DNA of 64,000 nt from Molanna angustata (GCA_963576475.1 OY754980.1:4779492-4843491); one strand, 5' to 3'; shown: positions 1-10,439, counted from the first letter of the stretch. Numbers and translations: made by a program. The notes: generated from the sequence alone by a model not told the origin.

Positions 1-529
1 AAAATAATGGCATACCCTGATTTTCAACGTTTATCTTATATTTTTAATAAAATATAAGGCGTAGTTTAAGAAAATATATATTTTAAAATTAAAAAAGAGA
101 AAAATATCTAGAAAATATGATGTAACGTTGCATTAATCCTTCAGGTTTAGTAAATAAACCTAAAAAACATTTATTTTCCATTCAGCGCCATTGCGAATTA
201 AAAGTTTTTTTTGGTTTATTAAGTTAACCTGATGCATTAATGCAACATTACATCGTATTTTTCCAGATATTTTGATTTTCCTTAATTTATAAAAAAATAT
301 TGCTCTATACCTTATATTTTTTTAGAAATCTAAGATAAATGTCAAAAATCGGGGTATGCTTATTATTTTCCTACAAGAATATATACAGAACATAATTAAA
401 AATTTAAGGTAGGTATATTTTTCTTTGCTAATATCCAAACTAACTAGGTTATTTTTTTCAAAATGATTCGTTTTGTAGTAATGATGCAAATTCAAATTGA
501 AAAAATAGGTACGTTGGCAGCAGTTCCTC
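1..529. repeat. TTAA-flanked fold-back element, copy 1 (left part outside window)
   Basis: This stretch is closely similar along its length to 48798-49315, where a whole palindromic element is present. Its right end reads CGTTGGCAGCAGT followed by CCTC and TTAA (530-533). The same TTAA stands at the left end of the second copy, so a TTAA target site is likely. That target is characteristic of piggyBac-type transposases, but no transposase is encoded here. The left arm lies before the window start. Confidence 0.7.
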
Positions 530-533
530 TTAA

Positions 534-1215
534 AATGTCAAACTCAGATGATTTATATACAAAATAAATTCAAATACAGAACAGTATTAAAAATATTCAA
601 TATGTTATAATTAAGTATCCTCTTGGAGCATTTTATCAGTGCTAACATATTCTAAATTGTATATTTTGTATTTTTAATCCATAGATTTTCATATAATATA
701 CTAGATGGAGTACTCCGTGCAATAAGTGAGTCATGTTTATCGCGCGTTTGACGTTTTGGTTGGCAACATATTGCAGTTTTCCTTACATTTTCCTTACCTT
801 ATATAATGAAAAAAGTGTTTTTTTTTCGACAAATAAATCAGAAAACAATTCATATTAGACGTTATTCTCTATAGAAAAACTATGTGGTCTGCCTACCAAG
901 TTGTCAAAAATGTCGCCGAATAAAGCCTCGCTTCAATCCGTACAAAAAAAAATAAAACGTTTCTCCTGAATCCATTTTGTATAGTCGCTTAGTACCTTAA
1001 AATATGCGCACTACGACACCTACCGTGTACCATACAAAACATGCGAGGATCAAATTAATGGTTCGAAAGGGACCAATTGTAGTGTATATTTGCATAGCAA
1101 AATGACCCTAACTACCTCTTACACAAGGTTCAAATTCGCTGTTAACTTGTGGAAGTGTGCATTGTTGTTCGGTATAATTTATAATGTAGATAGGACGGAA
1201 TGATATTATTGTTAC
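534..1215. other. No gene recognised
   Basis: AT-rich DNA with no convincing ORF. A short ATG frame at 910-969 (19 codons, beginning MSPNKASLQS) has a good start context but stops at once, and I see no splice donor that would extend it. It might be the fossil of a first exon, but nothing supports this beyond the start context. Confidence 0.4.
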
Positions 1216-1970
1216 AAGTAGTATTTTTACTCTCCGCTTTTTTAGTATAGCGGAGAGTTATTTAAATACAATTTCATTTTTATTTTTATTGCATCGATTT
1301 CTCAACGGGTATCTTGTTGAGAGTGCATATTGTCGACCTTCGTAGCAGTGAAAAACCGATTGATTTCTGTGTTGGAATCCTGTTTTTGAAATCCAGCATT
1401 CTATTTTTTTTTTATAATTATTTGAGTGTATGGAGATGTAAGTAAACGTGCCGTGGCACAGTTGGTTAGCCATTTGGCTTCTGTGCGAGCTTCCTGGGTT
1501 CGATTCCCAGCTAATGAGAAATTTATATAAATTCCTTTTTCACGCAAATATTGATTCTCTGAGCTAGAAACACTGATTAGTTGGAAGAAATTTCCAGATG
1601 GCAATAAAATCGTCACTTGCGCATGGTGCAAGGAAGTTTTTAATATTATTATTATGTTACAAGGGCTAATTCATTTTTTTAATGTCAATCAATGCAGAAT
1701 GTGAGTACTTACTATGAGTTTCGTCATCCATAATTTGTGTAAATTGCATTAATTTAAAAATGATAAGTATTCCATAGATATCTGTTTATTTTTCTCCATT
1801 ATTTCAGCTGTCCAAACATTAAAAATGCTCTCACGTTCCGGATAAATTAAGTTTTTTTTTTCAAATAATGAATATAAAATAAATGGGCTAAATAAGTATG
1901 CATTTAGGGTTTGTCAAACATTCTGTATATTTGAGAGTTTAGTGTTAGGCACAATCCACTCGTTTTCCCA
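1216..1970. repeat. Unclassified interspersed repeat (CTCTC...CACTCG family) interrupted by a SINE
   Basis: The left part has a small stem around TACTCTCC/GGAGAGT, then a motif like CTCAACGGGTATC followed by GAGAGTGCA. The right part contains TTTAGTGTTAGGCACAAT followed by CCACTCG. The same ordered motifs recur at 28745-29500, 33945-34320, 49900-50520, 51415-51780 and 62990-63240, so this is a dispersed non-coding family. Its class is not recognised. A SINE at 1445-1665 splits this copy. Confidence 0.5.
1445..1665 (+). mobile_element. tRNA-derived SINE, family 1, near full length
   Basis: The head has a pol III A box (TGGCACAGTTGG) and a B box (GGTTCGATTCCCAGC) at tRNA-like spacing. The body contains GCAATAAA and a CACTTGCGCA motif, and the end is an ATT-rich tail. 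Other copies lie at 9195-9325 and 9425-9655 (minus), 11100-11320 (+), and as 3' ends at 10553 and 54475. It is non-coding and depends on LINE enzymes for movement. It is inserted in an older repeat. Confidence 0.8.
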
Positions 1971-2067
1971 TCGAGTATCCCATTGATATTCGGTCATGGG
2001 AGATATGGCAGAAACCTATGTAGATACATTGAAAATACCTCGGAGAAGGATACGTCATGAGTAATGA

Positions 2068-2410
2068 AGTAGAGCTCGACAAGAGAAAGAATGCGGATTA
2101 CATCACCTGTAATTTGAATCAACCAATAAAATCAGTTGAAATTTGACGTTGTGCACCGTATTGTGCACAACGTAATTTGAATCAACGAATACATACATAC
2201 ATACCATCACGCCATGCCCCACGCGGGTTAGGCAGAGGGAACAGAACGCCACATAATTCTATCATCACATTAATGCATCGTCTCACACATGTTCTATATT
2301 GTTCAGGCTTTTTACATTTCCATCTTTCAGAATATATTTTTGGGCGTCCCCTTTTTCTCAATAATGCATTGTTAAGTCACCGGCATTCTCTCACTTGTCG
2401 AGCTCTATTA
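2068..2410. mobile_element. Short inverted-repeat element carrying a LINE 3' end
   Basis: The left end reads TAGAGCTCGACAAGAGAAAG and the right end carries its inverse (TAGAGCTCGACAAGTGAGAG when read on the minus strand), giving terminal inverted repeats of about 28 bp. Inside is a 10-bp stem (CGTTGTGCAC, 2147-2156, with its inverse) followed by an RTE 3' end on the minus strand. I read it as a MITE-like element that received a 5'-truncated LINE. Confidence 0.5.
2185..2400 (-). pseudogene. RTE-type LINE 3' end fragment
   Basis: Read on the minus strand, the fragment ends with the same terminus as the copy at 6045-6085: a CATGGCGTGATGG-type stop region followed by TATG repeats. Only the last part of the ORF remains and it is interrupted. 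It is nested in the inverted-repeat element around it. Confidence 0.6.
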
Positions 2411-2539
2411 AGTTAGTCACACGCTGTATCTGAATTAAATTCAATTGGAGACAATTCAGACACAGTCCGGTGAAACATGAAGCTTGACGATGACAAGTGT
2501 GTGAAACTGACATTGACAGGAAATAAAAACCTGCTATAG

Positions 2540-2715
2540 GTATAGCAATAAAATAATTTATTTTTGTGTTGCACCACGGGCAACTAACAGGTACTGATTC
2601 AAATATTACTTTAACACGCACCCAATAACAAGTTGCCACATTTTAGAGATTCCATCGTCTCACAGATCAGACTGAAAGCATAATTGAAAACTGTGTCTCC
2701 ACCTTTGGAATAAAA
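2540..2715 (-). mobile_element. tRNA-derived SINE, family 2, minus; promoter B box deleted
   Basis: It contains the family-2 body (CGCACCCAATAACAAGTTG, then TCTCACAGATC) found also near 13505, 14072, 23240, 40405, 42585 and 59740. Where other copies have the B-box stretch between two ACC triplets, this copy passes straight from CCACC to TTTGG. About 19 bp holding the B box are therefore lost. Confidence 0.7.
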
Positions 2716-3005
2716 TAATTGTAGACAGATAATATCATCTTTTCCATACATCCATAATATCCCCGAAAAATTAATCCGGCTCACAGTGAAAACCATGTCT
2801 AAAATTCAGAACAGCATATCAGAACCCTTCAAGACGTACAATAGGCTAAGGTCCGAATGCAGAGTCCGACCTAAATACTAAATTCTAAATACTAACCATG
2901 TTTTCATTGCACAGTCGCTCACTAAATTTATGTAGAAGATCACGAGGCTTCATAACTTAAGGACGCTACGAAGTTTTTGTATGAGAATTGCATTGCAAAG
3001 ACATA

Positions 3006-3165
3006 ATATATAAATATTTTATTGACAAACTTTTTAACATCTCAATAGAGACGAAGTTGGGATATTATAGAAGAACCAGGAACTCAAGGCACCTACAGGG
3101 CTTTCGACCTGTCATCAGCTGGTCGTGATCACTTTATGCGCTTGCGCAACGAGTACACTGAATAA
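3006..3165 (+). mobile_element. Fold-back family, truncated copy
   Basis: It shares the signature TCTCAATAGAGACGAAGTTG, then ACCTACAGGGCTT, GACCTGTCATC and GCGCTTGCGCAACG with the copies at 18505-20110, 25517-26013, 27447-27972 and 59095-59490. It begins with the variant start TTATTGACAAAC seen in the 26.2-kb and 59-kb copies. It stops after the CGCAACG block, so it lacks the right half. Confidence 0.7.
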
Positions 3166-3189
3166 TAAATGCGTGAAAAAAAATATTGT

Positions 3190-3260
3190 TAATAAATGTC
3201 TCCTCTGCTGGGAATCGAACTCAGGACAGGATTGGAATTTTGAAATTGATTAACCTTCCA
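3190..3260 (-). mobile_element. SINE fragment, tRNA-like head only
   Basis: The stretch CTCCTCTGCTGGGAATCGAA is the inverse of a tRNA B-box region and matches the family-1 SINE heads at 9270 and 9590. Nothing of the SINE body remains. Confidence 0.35.
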
Positions 3261-3835
3261 ACTAACTAGTGTATTTTTTGTTGATATGTAATTTATATAT
3301 ATTTTTTTATTTTGTATATTTTATCAGACTGTTTTTGTCCCTTGAATAAATAAATAAATACTTGTAATTGGCAGCAGCTGTCGCGTGATTGCGGTAAGAA
3401 AAAGGTTATATTGGAAGACAGATTCATTTTGATGTCGCGAATTCCAATCGTATTCCCCATAATCGTCCATGGCTCGACCGAAACTGGTGTCATCATGTAC
3501 ATACCATTAACATTGTCCTTAAAAAGACTTGTAATTCTTCACTACTACATATCTTAATTTTGTCTACGATCCAATGAAATAATCTACGAATACAGATGTT
3601 CACAATGATAGGCTGGCATAATAAAGTTTTTATTGTATCAGATTGCGAAGAATATACTCCTTGACGATTTTACAACTGCAGGAATTTAGGTCTAAATGTC
3701 CATAAATTTTCATGGAGAATACCTATACTAAATATATTACTTAGAAGATATGTGTAGGAAGGACCCATAAAATAAGCCAAGTACCATATCACAAAATACT
3801 AGTATTTAACGTGGATGTAAATACCTATAGGTATT
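3261..3835. other. No gene recognised
   Basis: Intergenic AT-rich sequence with a short AATAAATAAATA run at 3346-3357. No supported ORF or repeat membership was seen. Confidence 0.4.
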
Positions 3836-3839
3836 TTAC

Positions 3840-4555
3840 ATGGACAAATCAAAGGTTGTGGTCTTTGAAAAGGGCGAATGCAGAACATCGTGTGAAATAA
3901 AAGTAGAGAATAAATGGTTCGAGCAAGTCGACGAGTATGTTTATTTGGGAAGTATTTTTCAACGGAATGGGCGGTCTGATAAGGATATCGAAAGAAGAGT
4001 TATGGCAGGAAACAGAGTGAATGGAGCACTCATATCAAAGGATGCCAAAGTTGCCATTCATAACGCAATAATTGTAGCGCAAACCTTGACGTATGCAAGT
4101 GAAACCTGGACATGTCAGAAGTCGCACGAAAGCCGAATAAATGCAGTTGAAATGAGATCGCATAGATGAATATGTAATAGAACGATGTATGACAGGATAC
4201 GAAATGAAGACACAATGAAAGCATATAAGATAAAGAAAGATGTCATTAATAGAATGAAATTTAACACATTGGGATGGTTTGGCCACTTGGAATGAATGAA
4301 GAACGCCTGACTACCCGTTCCACTTGTACCACACGTGTAAGTGTGAAGTTCCATTTAAAATGTACGACTTTTTATCGTGCCCGACAAATGACAAGTGGGA
4401 ACGGGCAGTGACGAAGAAAATATACAAAGCTGACAGGTACAGAATGAAAGGCTAATGGCTCCAAAGAAAAGAATGACACGACAATGGAAAAGATATTCTG
4501 ATAGATGGAAACGTAAGAAGCGTGAACAACAGACGAACATGTATAAGACGATGTA
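3840..4555 (+). pseudogene. RTE-type LINE reverse transcriptase, C-terminal part, broken
   Basis: The open frame 3840-4169 encodes a recognisable post-catalytic region of an RTE-type LINE protein: YLGSIFQRNGRSDKDIERRV, then LTYASETWTCQKSHESRINA. In this family that segment follows the polymerase domain. A stop (TGA) comes right after residue 109. Related sequence continues to about 4555 in other frames (WFGHLE motif near 4275, then the AACAACAGACGAACATG block), with a 98-bp element inserted at 4311-4408. The catalytic FADD domain is missing, so this is a dead 5'-truncated copy. A second, overlapping part of the same LINE type follows at 4826. Confidence 0.8.
4311..4408. mobile_element. 98-bp MITE nested in an RTE LINE
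   Basis: The left end is CTACCCGTTCCACTTGT; the right end read inversely is CTGCCCGTTCCCACTTGT. The flanks are TGA at 4308-4310 and TGA at 4409-4411. Removing the element and one TGA restores the uninterrupted LINE sequence seen at 5105-5125 (CGCCTGACGAAGAAAATATA). The empty site inside a repeat makes the boundaries well supported. A 3-bp duplication fits PIF/Harbinger-like cut-and-paste elements, but the family is not identified. Confidence 0.75.
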
Positions 4556-4825
4556 TAATTTATTTATTAATTCATTCTTTTATTTTTATCCTTTAAAGTA
4601 TGCTGGGCTAAAATCTATTTTTTTTTTGTTTCAGTTCAATTATTCCTTCTTTTTTTTTGTTTTATATTATTAGTTCATCATTTGTTTTCTTTTTGTTTTC
4701 CTACATATATGTATATGTGTATTTTAAACTTTCCTTTTAACTGTGCAAAGTAATGTCTTTTTTATAATTTGAATGGTCGGGAGACGTTGATTGTACCTAC
4801 CTAATTATGCACAATAGCCATGCGG

Positions 4826-6082
4826 GAGATACGATGTAGAACGATGTATGACAGGGTAAGAACCGAAGGCACAAGATTGATTTAATTATTAGAATGATAG
4901 TTAACACATTTTTCTTATCATGTTACATGTTTTTTTTTGTTTATAATGTTTTTTGTTTTGTATATATTTTTTTGTTTGTTTTTATATAAATACTGAGTGG
5001 TCTCTGTGGTGTATTGTTTCTGTAAGTTTTCTTTTCTTATGTTAAATAAATATATTAGTATTATTAATATTGAGATGGTTTGGCCACATGGGGAGAATGA
5101 ATGAGGAACGCCTGACGAAGAAAATATATAATGCGGACAGGGATGGAATGAGAGATCGGGGCCGCCCAAGGAAGAGATGGCAAGTCCATGTGAACGGTAT
5201 TTTGAAAGACGGAAATGTTAGAATTGTGAACAACAGACGAACATGTATAAGACTATAAATTCCTGGAGCCCTGGATAAATTCCTGGGCGTTCACTCGGAC
5301 AATAAACTATCACTCGACCTGCATATTTCTAAAACTGTTAGCTCATGTTTCTTCCATCTGAGGCAGCTTAAAGGTATCCGCCGAAGCTTGCCCAAAAATG
5401 AGGCAAAGACACTAATTAACGCATTTGTTGTGTCTAGGTTGGATTACTGTAACGCTATATATGCTGGTCTACCCAAGTGTCAACTTAACAGATTACAACT
5501 GGTGTTTAACGCAGCTGCGAGGCTTATCTATGGGGCTGACAAAAGATGCCACATAACGCCTCTCCTTAACGAGCTGCACTGGTTGAGATGCCCAGAGCGA
5601 ATAGACTATATAGTGTGCTTGATGGTCTTCAAAGCTCTGCATGACTTGGCTCCGCACTACATTCAAGAACTATGTCAAAGGAATACACCACCACAAAGAC
5701 GTTTAACATTGAGATCATCAGAATCACAAAGTATAAATTATTTAAGGGAATTGGACAGAGCCAATAAAGCAGCCTACTATGATCGTGGTTTTAGTGTAAA
5801 CGGACCCATTAAGTGGAATAAATTGCCTTCTGACGTACGTGGAGCGCAGAGTCTTGGGACCTTCAGTAAATTACTTACGACTTCTTTGTTTCGCAGAGCC
5901 AACAACTAAGTGAGAGCGCCCTTGGAATGGTCTTGATATCATAAAACGGCGCTATATAAATTTGATTATTATTATTATTATTAAGAAGACGTATAAATTT
6001 TGACGAGGCGATGAATGTGTGTCAAGATGGAAATATAAGGCGTTCGGGTCTCTCTGCCTATCCCGTGAGGGTCATGGCGTGA
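4826..6082 (+). pseudogene. RTE-type LINE 3' part, split by a nested L2-like LINE
   Basis: The frame 5070-5258 carries the C-terminal signature RWFGHMGRMNEERLTKKIYN and GRPRKRW, typical of RTE-type LINE ORF ends. Reading stops at the nested element (5263-5986) and resumes behind it with GACGAGGCGATGAATG, ending in codons for SAYPVRVMA and the stop TGA at 6080-6082. A T-rich insertion (about 4905-5062) breaks the N-terminal side between GTTAACAC and ATTGAGATGG. The catalytic domain is absent. This copy gives the clearest 3' terminus for the family in the window. Confidence 0.8.
5263..5990 (+). pseudogene. L2/CR1-like LINE C-terminal part, nested
   Basis: The frame open from 5388 to 5909 encodes the C-terminal part of a LINE reverse transcriptase: SRLDYCNAIYAGLP, NRLQLVFNAAARLI, ITPLLNELHWL and WNKLPSDVR. 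This order is characteristic of L2/CR1-type elements downstream of the catalytic motifs. The frame extends upstream of 5388 without an ATG, so the copy is 5'-truncated. The 3' end is GGCGCTATATAAATTTGATT plus ATT repeats, the short-repeat tail expected for this group. Both borders show a TATAAATT motif (5254-5261 and 5990-5997), consistent with a target duplication in the surrounding RTE LINE. Confidence 0.8.
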
Positions 6083-6095
6083 TGGTAACTTAAAT

Positions 6096-6625
6096 TATTG
6101 TGCTTAAGTTGGAGAGATATTTAACCGTCGCGGTCGATATAATTTCATTACATCCAAAATCTAAAAATAAGCCACGCAATATTTTATGATTAGCCCAATT
6201 TATTACGGTCATTTAAAAGTTCGCCTCGCATATCTGAAAAATAAGTATTTTTCTAAGTATTACGATCGGAATCTAAGTCCTTTGTAAACGCGGAGATAAA
6301 AATAATAAAATATTTAGGTATAGGCAATTAATCAAATTTATTTAAATTTTATTTCTTTTGAAAGGGATAATAAACTTTAGATAGATGATACCAACCATTA
6401 CTTTTGTTTCTTTTTATTGGCCTCATATTTCTACTGCGAGATCTTTTTTTACTACTCTGTGAACTTTTTCTTTGTGAAAATCCGTCGTGGAAGTGTGCCC
6501 ATAAAGAGATACGTTAAATATGTCCGAAATTTATGGGCCCTATAAAATATACGATGTTTCCTCCGAATATATGTACCTACATATAACATACCTACCTTTT
6601 ATAATATTGCACGTTTAATTGTACC
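6096..6625. other. No gene recognised
   Basis: AT-rich intergenic sequence with no ORF of interest and no repeat that I could match elsewhere in the window. Confidence 0.4.
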
Positions 6626-6629
6626 ACAC

Positions 6630-6915
6630 ATTGTTCTTGTAATGGGAACTGTAACGGGTGTGCCAGCAAAATTTAATGTAAGTTATCGCACTAAAACTAT
6701 AATGTATGCTAGTGAGACATATAGATATGGAACATTCACAAAAACTATAATGTATACTAGTGAGACATAGATATTGGAGCATTTATTCATAACATCGCGG
6801 CATTTCTCACAATGTGGGGTTACCACCGACAGGTGTGCAAGTGTGCCAGCAAAAGTTAATGTAAATAATCGCACAAAAACTATAATGTATGCTAGTGAGA
6901 CATAGATATGGAACA
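6630..6915. repeat. Local direct duplications around CTATAATGTATGCTAGTGAG
   Basis: The motif CTATAATGTATGCTAGTGAG, followed by ACATAGATATGGAACATTCA, occurs near 6696, 6746 (slightly changed) and 6880. A GTGTGCCAGCAAAA-TTAATGT motif occurs near 6658 and 6842. The segment was therefore partly duplicated in place, once at about 185 bp and once at about 50 bp. Confidence 0.7.
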
Positions 6916-6934
6916 TTCATTAATACTATCGCGA

Positions 6935-7090
6935 GTCTCGTCTCACCTATAAAGGCACTAAATTCAGAATGAGTGGTGAACCTCATTGCTGAAATATGTG
7001 CCTTGTATGTATTTTCGATTGCTCGGCACTTATGACCATAATATAAAATAGTGGAAGCACTATTCTAAGTCGGTGCCCCACATCCTCACA
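6935..7090 (-). repeat. Fragment of the GCTGTGAGGCACC repeat family, minus
   Basis: The inverse of this stretch matches the middle of the copies at 13740-14065 and 15115-15410 (AATGAGGTTCACC, the AGTGC-TTCCACT region and GAGACGAGACT). The family is non-coding. Its full copies end in GTGATGG plus short TATG/GAAT repeats, like the RTE LINE tails, so it may be an RTE-mobilised SINE-like element. Confidence 0.6.
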
Positions 7091-7239
7091 GTATGCAAAT
7101 GAAAGTTAAATTAACTGTGTCGAATTTCGGTTAAAACATTTTAGATTATTTATTTAAGTAAGTCAATTATACGTAATTAATCAAATAAATTAATCGATAG
7201 ACATAATTTGGTAACTCTGGTGAACCGCAGGACCCTAAT

Positions 7240-7475
7240 TGATATTATATATTTCAACAATTTTGTGGATTCTAGACTTTTTGAAAAAAAATTGTCCAAG
7301 CAGAACAACCAGATATCCTAGAACTTTTTATATTCCTAATTGTAATAACAACTACACTCAGAATGCTTTTGTGTATCGTGCTTGCACGGTGTACAATGCT
7401 TTCTTTAATACACTCGACATGTCTGCGAGCTCTCTCAATGCGTTTAGGACAGCTGTCTCCTCCTATCATTCCTAG
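7240..7475 (+). pseudogene. Non-LTR retrotransposon C-terminal fragment
   Basis: A 78-codon frame ends at 7475. Its last part (CPSRTTRYPRTFYIPNCNNN, then YRACTVYNAFFNTLD and LNAFRTAV) resembles the extreme C-terminus of Jockey/R1-type reverse transcriptase proteins, where an arginine-rich segment, a 'Y N' block and a final helix precede the stop. The catalytic part is absent and the clade is uncertain. Confidence 0.5.
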
Positions 7476-7595
7476 TACTTTAATTTAATCGGCTGTCTTA
7501 TTTTATTGTTTTCTTATGTACCTACTAGTAAATTAATTGTACATTATTAAAATTTGTAATTTTTGTAATCAATATTAATTATCAAGTATCAATTA

Positions 7596-8484
7596 GTGAA
7601 ATCAAACGATCATCTGCAAACTCTGAAAAATATTATACAGAAGCACAGTGAATACAACTTGCCATTGGGCCTAGCCTTTATTGATTTCGAAAAGGCTTTT
7701 GATTCAGTAGAGATATGGGCGATAATAGAATGTCTAAATAACTGCAGAATAGACCACCGATATTCACAGCTTCTTAACAATATATATTCCAACGCGACCT
7801 CTACAATAAATCTGCATGAACCAACCCGAAAGATAGCCATTAAAAGGGGTTTCAGACAAGGAGACACAATTTCCCCCAAACTATTCACTGCCGCAGTTGA
7901 AGATGTCTTTAAGAAGCTTAAATGGGAGAACCGAGGAACAAATATAGACGGCGAATCCTTGACCAACTTGAGATTTGCGGATGATATCGTCCTCTTTGCA
8001 AACAATGAAGAAGAACTTGAATTGATGCCCAACGATGTCAATAATCTTTCGCGTCATGTGGGCCTCAAAATGAATTACTCTAAAACAAAAATTATGTGCA
8101 CTTCAGAACAACCTCGACCAGTGATGGTAGAGGGAAGGAATATTGAAAGAGTAGATTCATACATTTACCTCGGACATAAGGTAAAGCTAGGTGGAGACAG
8201 AGATTGAACGCAGGCGGGGCCTTGCATGGGCTGCATTCGGTAAACTGTCGTATATTCTCAGATCCAAACGATTTGCAAACCAGTTGAAGAAAAAAGTATT
8301 TGATATGTGCATCCTCCCAGTACTGACATATGGTTTTGAAACTGTTATTTTTACAAAACGTACAGTACAGAAACTCCGAGTAACGCAACGAGCAATTGAG
8401 AGGAGGGTGCTAAACATTAGTCTTCGTGATCGAAAACGCAACGAATGGATCAGAGAAAGGACAAAAGTTACCGATGTTGCATAA
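7596..8484 (+). pseudogene. RTE-clade LINE reverse transcriptase, catalytic part, one frameshift
   Basis: The frame from 7596 (first codon GTG, open further upstream without an ATG) carries the polymerase motifs in order: FIDFEKAFDSVE (about residue 28), KRGFRQGDTISPKLF (about 84) and RFADDIVLFANN (about 126, the catalytic FADD). The order and wording fit the RTE clade. Near 8190-8207 the frame shifts and continues as ERRRGLAWAAFGKL, then YGFETVIFTKRTVQKLRVTQ and a stop at 8482-8484. The endonuclease domain is missing, so the copy is dead by truncation and frameshift. At its 3' side it abuts a different RTE lineage. Confidence 0.85.
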
Positions 8485-8486
8485 AA

Positions 8487-8895
8487 GGTCAGAATTTATA
8501 AGACATGTGTTAGACCAATCATGACATATGCGGTGGAGACAAGAGCCGACACGACCAGAACCAAAAACCTCCTGCGAACATCGGAAATGAAGTATTTAAT
8601 GGCTATCACAGGGAAGACGCTTAGGGACAGAATTCGCAATGGCGACATTAGGCGGACCTGTGAGACCGAAGACATCATACGATGGGGTAGAGCTAGGAGA
8701 ACATTCTGGAGGTACCATGTCAACAAGATGGACGCATCTCGAATCACATCTATAGCGGCAAACGATATCCCACCAGGGCATCGCCTCCCCGGAAGACCAC
8801 CGAATAGGTGGAGGGATAGCTGGACCTCAGCTTCACAGGAATAGCTTTCTAGAAAAACAGATCTACGGTCTAATATAAGAAGAAGAAGAATCTGA
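8487..8895 (+). pseudogene. Second RTE-type LINE, 3' end
   Basis: The frame 8521-8844 encodes TYAVETRADTTRTKNLLRTS, then ITGKTLRDRIRNGDIRRTC and LPGRPPNRWRDSW, which is the C-terminal region of an RTE-type protein. Its wording differs from the unit just before it and from the WFGHIERMN type elsewhere in the window. The tail is AGAAGAAGAAG. The frame is open from at least 8487 (KVRIYKTCVRPI), so homology starts right at the stop of the preceding copy. Confidence 0.8.
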
Positions 8896-9194
8896 GTGAG
8901 TCAATACAAATTTGGTATTTTTGCTGAAAATAAATGGTTTGTTTCAATTGATCCATTCGTTACTTGAAATACTAATCAACATATCAGTTAAATTTTATAC
9001 CTGTGTCAACCTTTTAACGTGTAGTATGAAAACAATTGTATTTTACGACCTAGTATATTGCATGCTGGTGTGGATATGAATAGCATTAGCCGTTCAGACA
9101 ACATAATATATTAATATTATAGACATACAGACATGGTTCTTGTTTATGTATTTTATGACATTTGGGCTTGATTAGTTCTATATACCTAACTGTA

Positions 9195-9325
9195 ATATAC
9201 ACCAGTGTTTCCATCCCAGAAAACCATTATTTGTGTGATAAATGAATTTGAATAAATTTCTCATCTGCTGGAGATCAAACCCAGGATGCCCGCATAGAAG
9301 CCAAACCACGGCGGCGGTTGGTATT
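9195..9325 (-). mobile_element. SINE family 1, partial, minus
   Basis: It matches the head and middle of the family at 9425-9655: CACCAGTGTTTCCA, AAATTTCTCATCTGCTGG and an inverse B-box region. The 3' body with the CACTTGCGCA motif is missing. Confidence 0.65.
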
Positions 9326-9424
9326 TATGTTATTCATTTATGTTCATATAAAAAATATTTAGAGAATATACAAAACCTCACAACTTTGTGAAGAAAATTA
9401 CCGGTTCATAACTGAGATCAACAT

Positions 9425-9655
9425 TTTTACAATAATAATAATAATAATAATATAAACACTTCCTTGCACCCTGCGCAAGTGGCGAGTTTATTGCCATGTA
9501 GCAATTTATTCCGACTAACCAGTGTTTTCAGCCCAGAGATGCGATAGTTGCATGAGAGACGAATTTAAATAAATTTCTCCTCTGTTGGCTATCGAACCTA
9601 GGACGCCTGCACAGAAGTTACCGAATATGCCACGGCAGTCGGCATTTGTATAATT
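9425..9655 (-). mobile_element. SINE family 1, near complete, minus
   Basis: The copy begins (its 3' end) with an AATAAT repeat, then CCTTGCACCCTGCGCAAGTG, the inverse of the family-1 3' body. It ends with the inverse of the tRNA-like head. The A box is changed to TGCCGTGGCATATTC on the coding sense, so pol III promoter function is doubtful. Confidence 0.75.
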
Positions 9656-9719
9656 AATTTATATTCATATAAAAAAATATTCAGTTAAGATAAGTTATAC
9701 AAAAAATAAGTAGAGATAC

Positions 9720-9830
9720 ATTTATGATGGATTGTGGCAGAGTCGTTTGCGCGCTGAGTTAGTAGGTAATCCAGTGGTCGCGAGTTCTGTCTCGATAGAT
9801 AATCGTTCACCTAAAGAAGAAGCATTCATG
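9720..9830 (+). mobile_element. SINE family 3 with tRNA-Thr-like head
   Basis: The head GTGGCAGAGTCG is followed by a CAGTGGTCGCGAGTTC B-box region, as in the inverse copies at 34960-35070 and 60828-60905. In the best copy the anticodon loop would read CTAGTAA, compatible with a threonine tRNA ancestor. The stems are not intact enough for a functional tRNA. Confidence 0.55.
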
Positions 9831-10439
9831 TTTAGTTTGGGAAATGTATGAGGATTCATTATTTAAAAAAAAAAAACTATTTTTGTCTTACTAAAAATAA
9901 TTTTCATATTAATGTAAACGATTGTGTACATCTCAAATAAGTAAAATATACCTACATCAATAAATTATCCACAAAAGTCCATTATTTTATATAACCTTTT
10001 TACGTAAAAAAATATCATATTGGTAAATTACTGAAAATGAGTCAATACTTTCGATGTACATACGTAGTATTTTTGCTGTCGAATTAATTTTGATGGATGT
10101 ATGCCATACAACAAACAATAAACCAATTCTTGGAAATATATTTTTTCTACGTTCAAAGTTCACCTACAGAATGATAAAATGAAAAATATCAATGAATGAT
10201 TAATGTTTCAATATTGTAGGAATAATCTATCAAAGAATTTACACTATGGAAAAAATATAATTACGTTTCGAAATGATCAGTATTCACTTGAAAACATGTC
10301 TGTTGAAAATATTGCAATACAACTTTTTTATTTGAGGTACGATGAAGTAAAAAATGGTAATAAATGTAAATCTTTTTTTACTGCTTTAATCACTATCTTT
10401 AAGATATACGGAATATAGAAGTGAAATGTGATTGATTAT

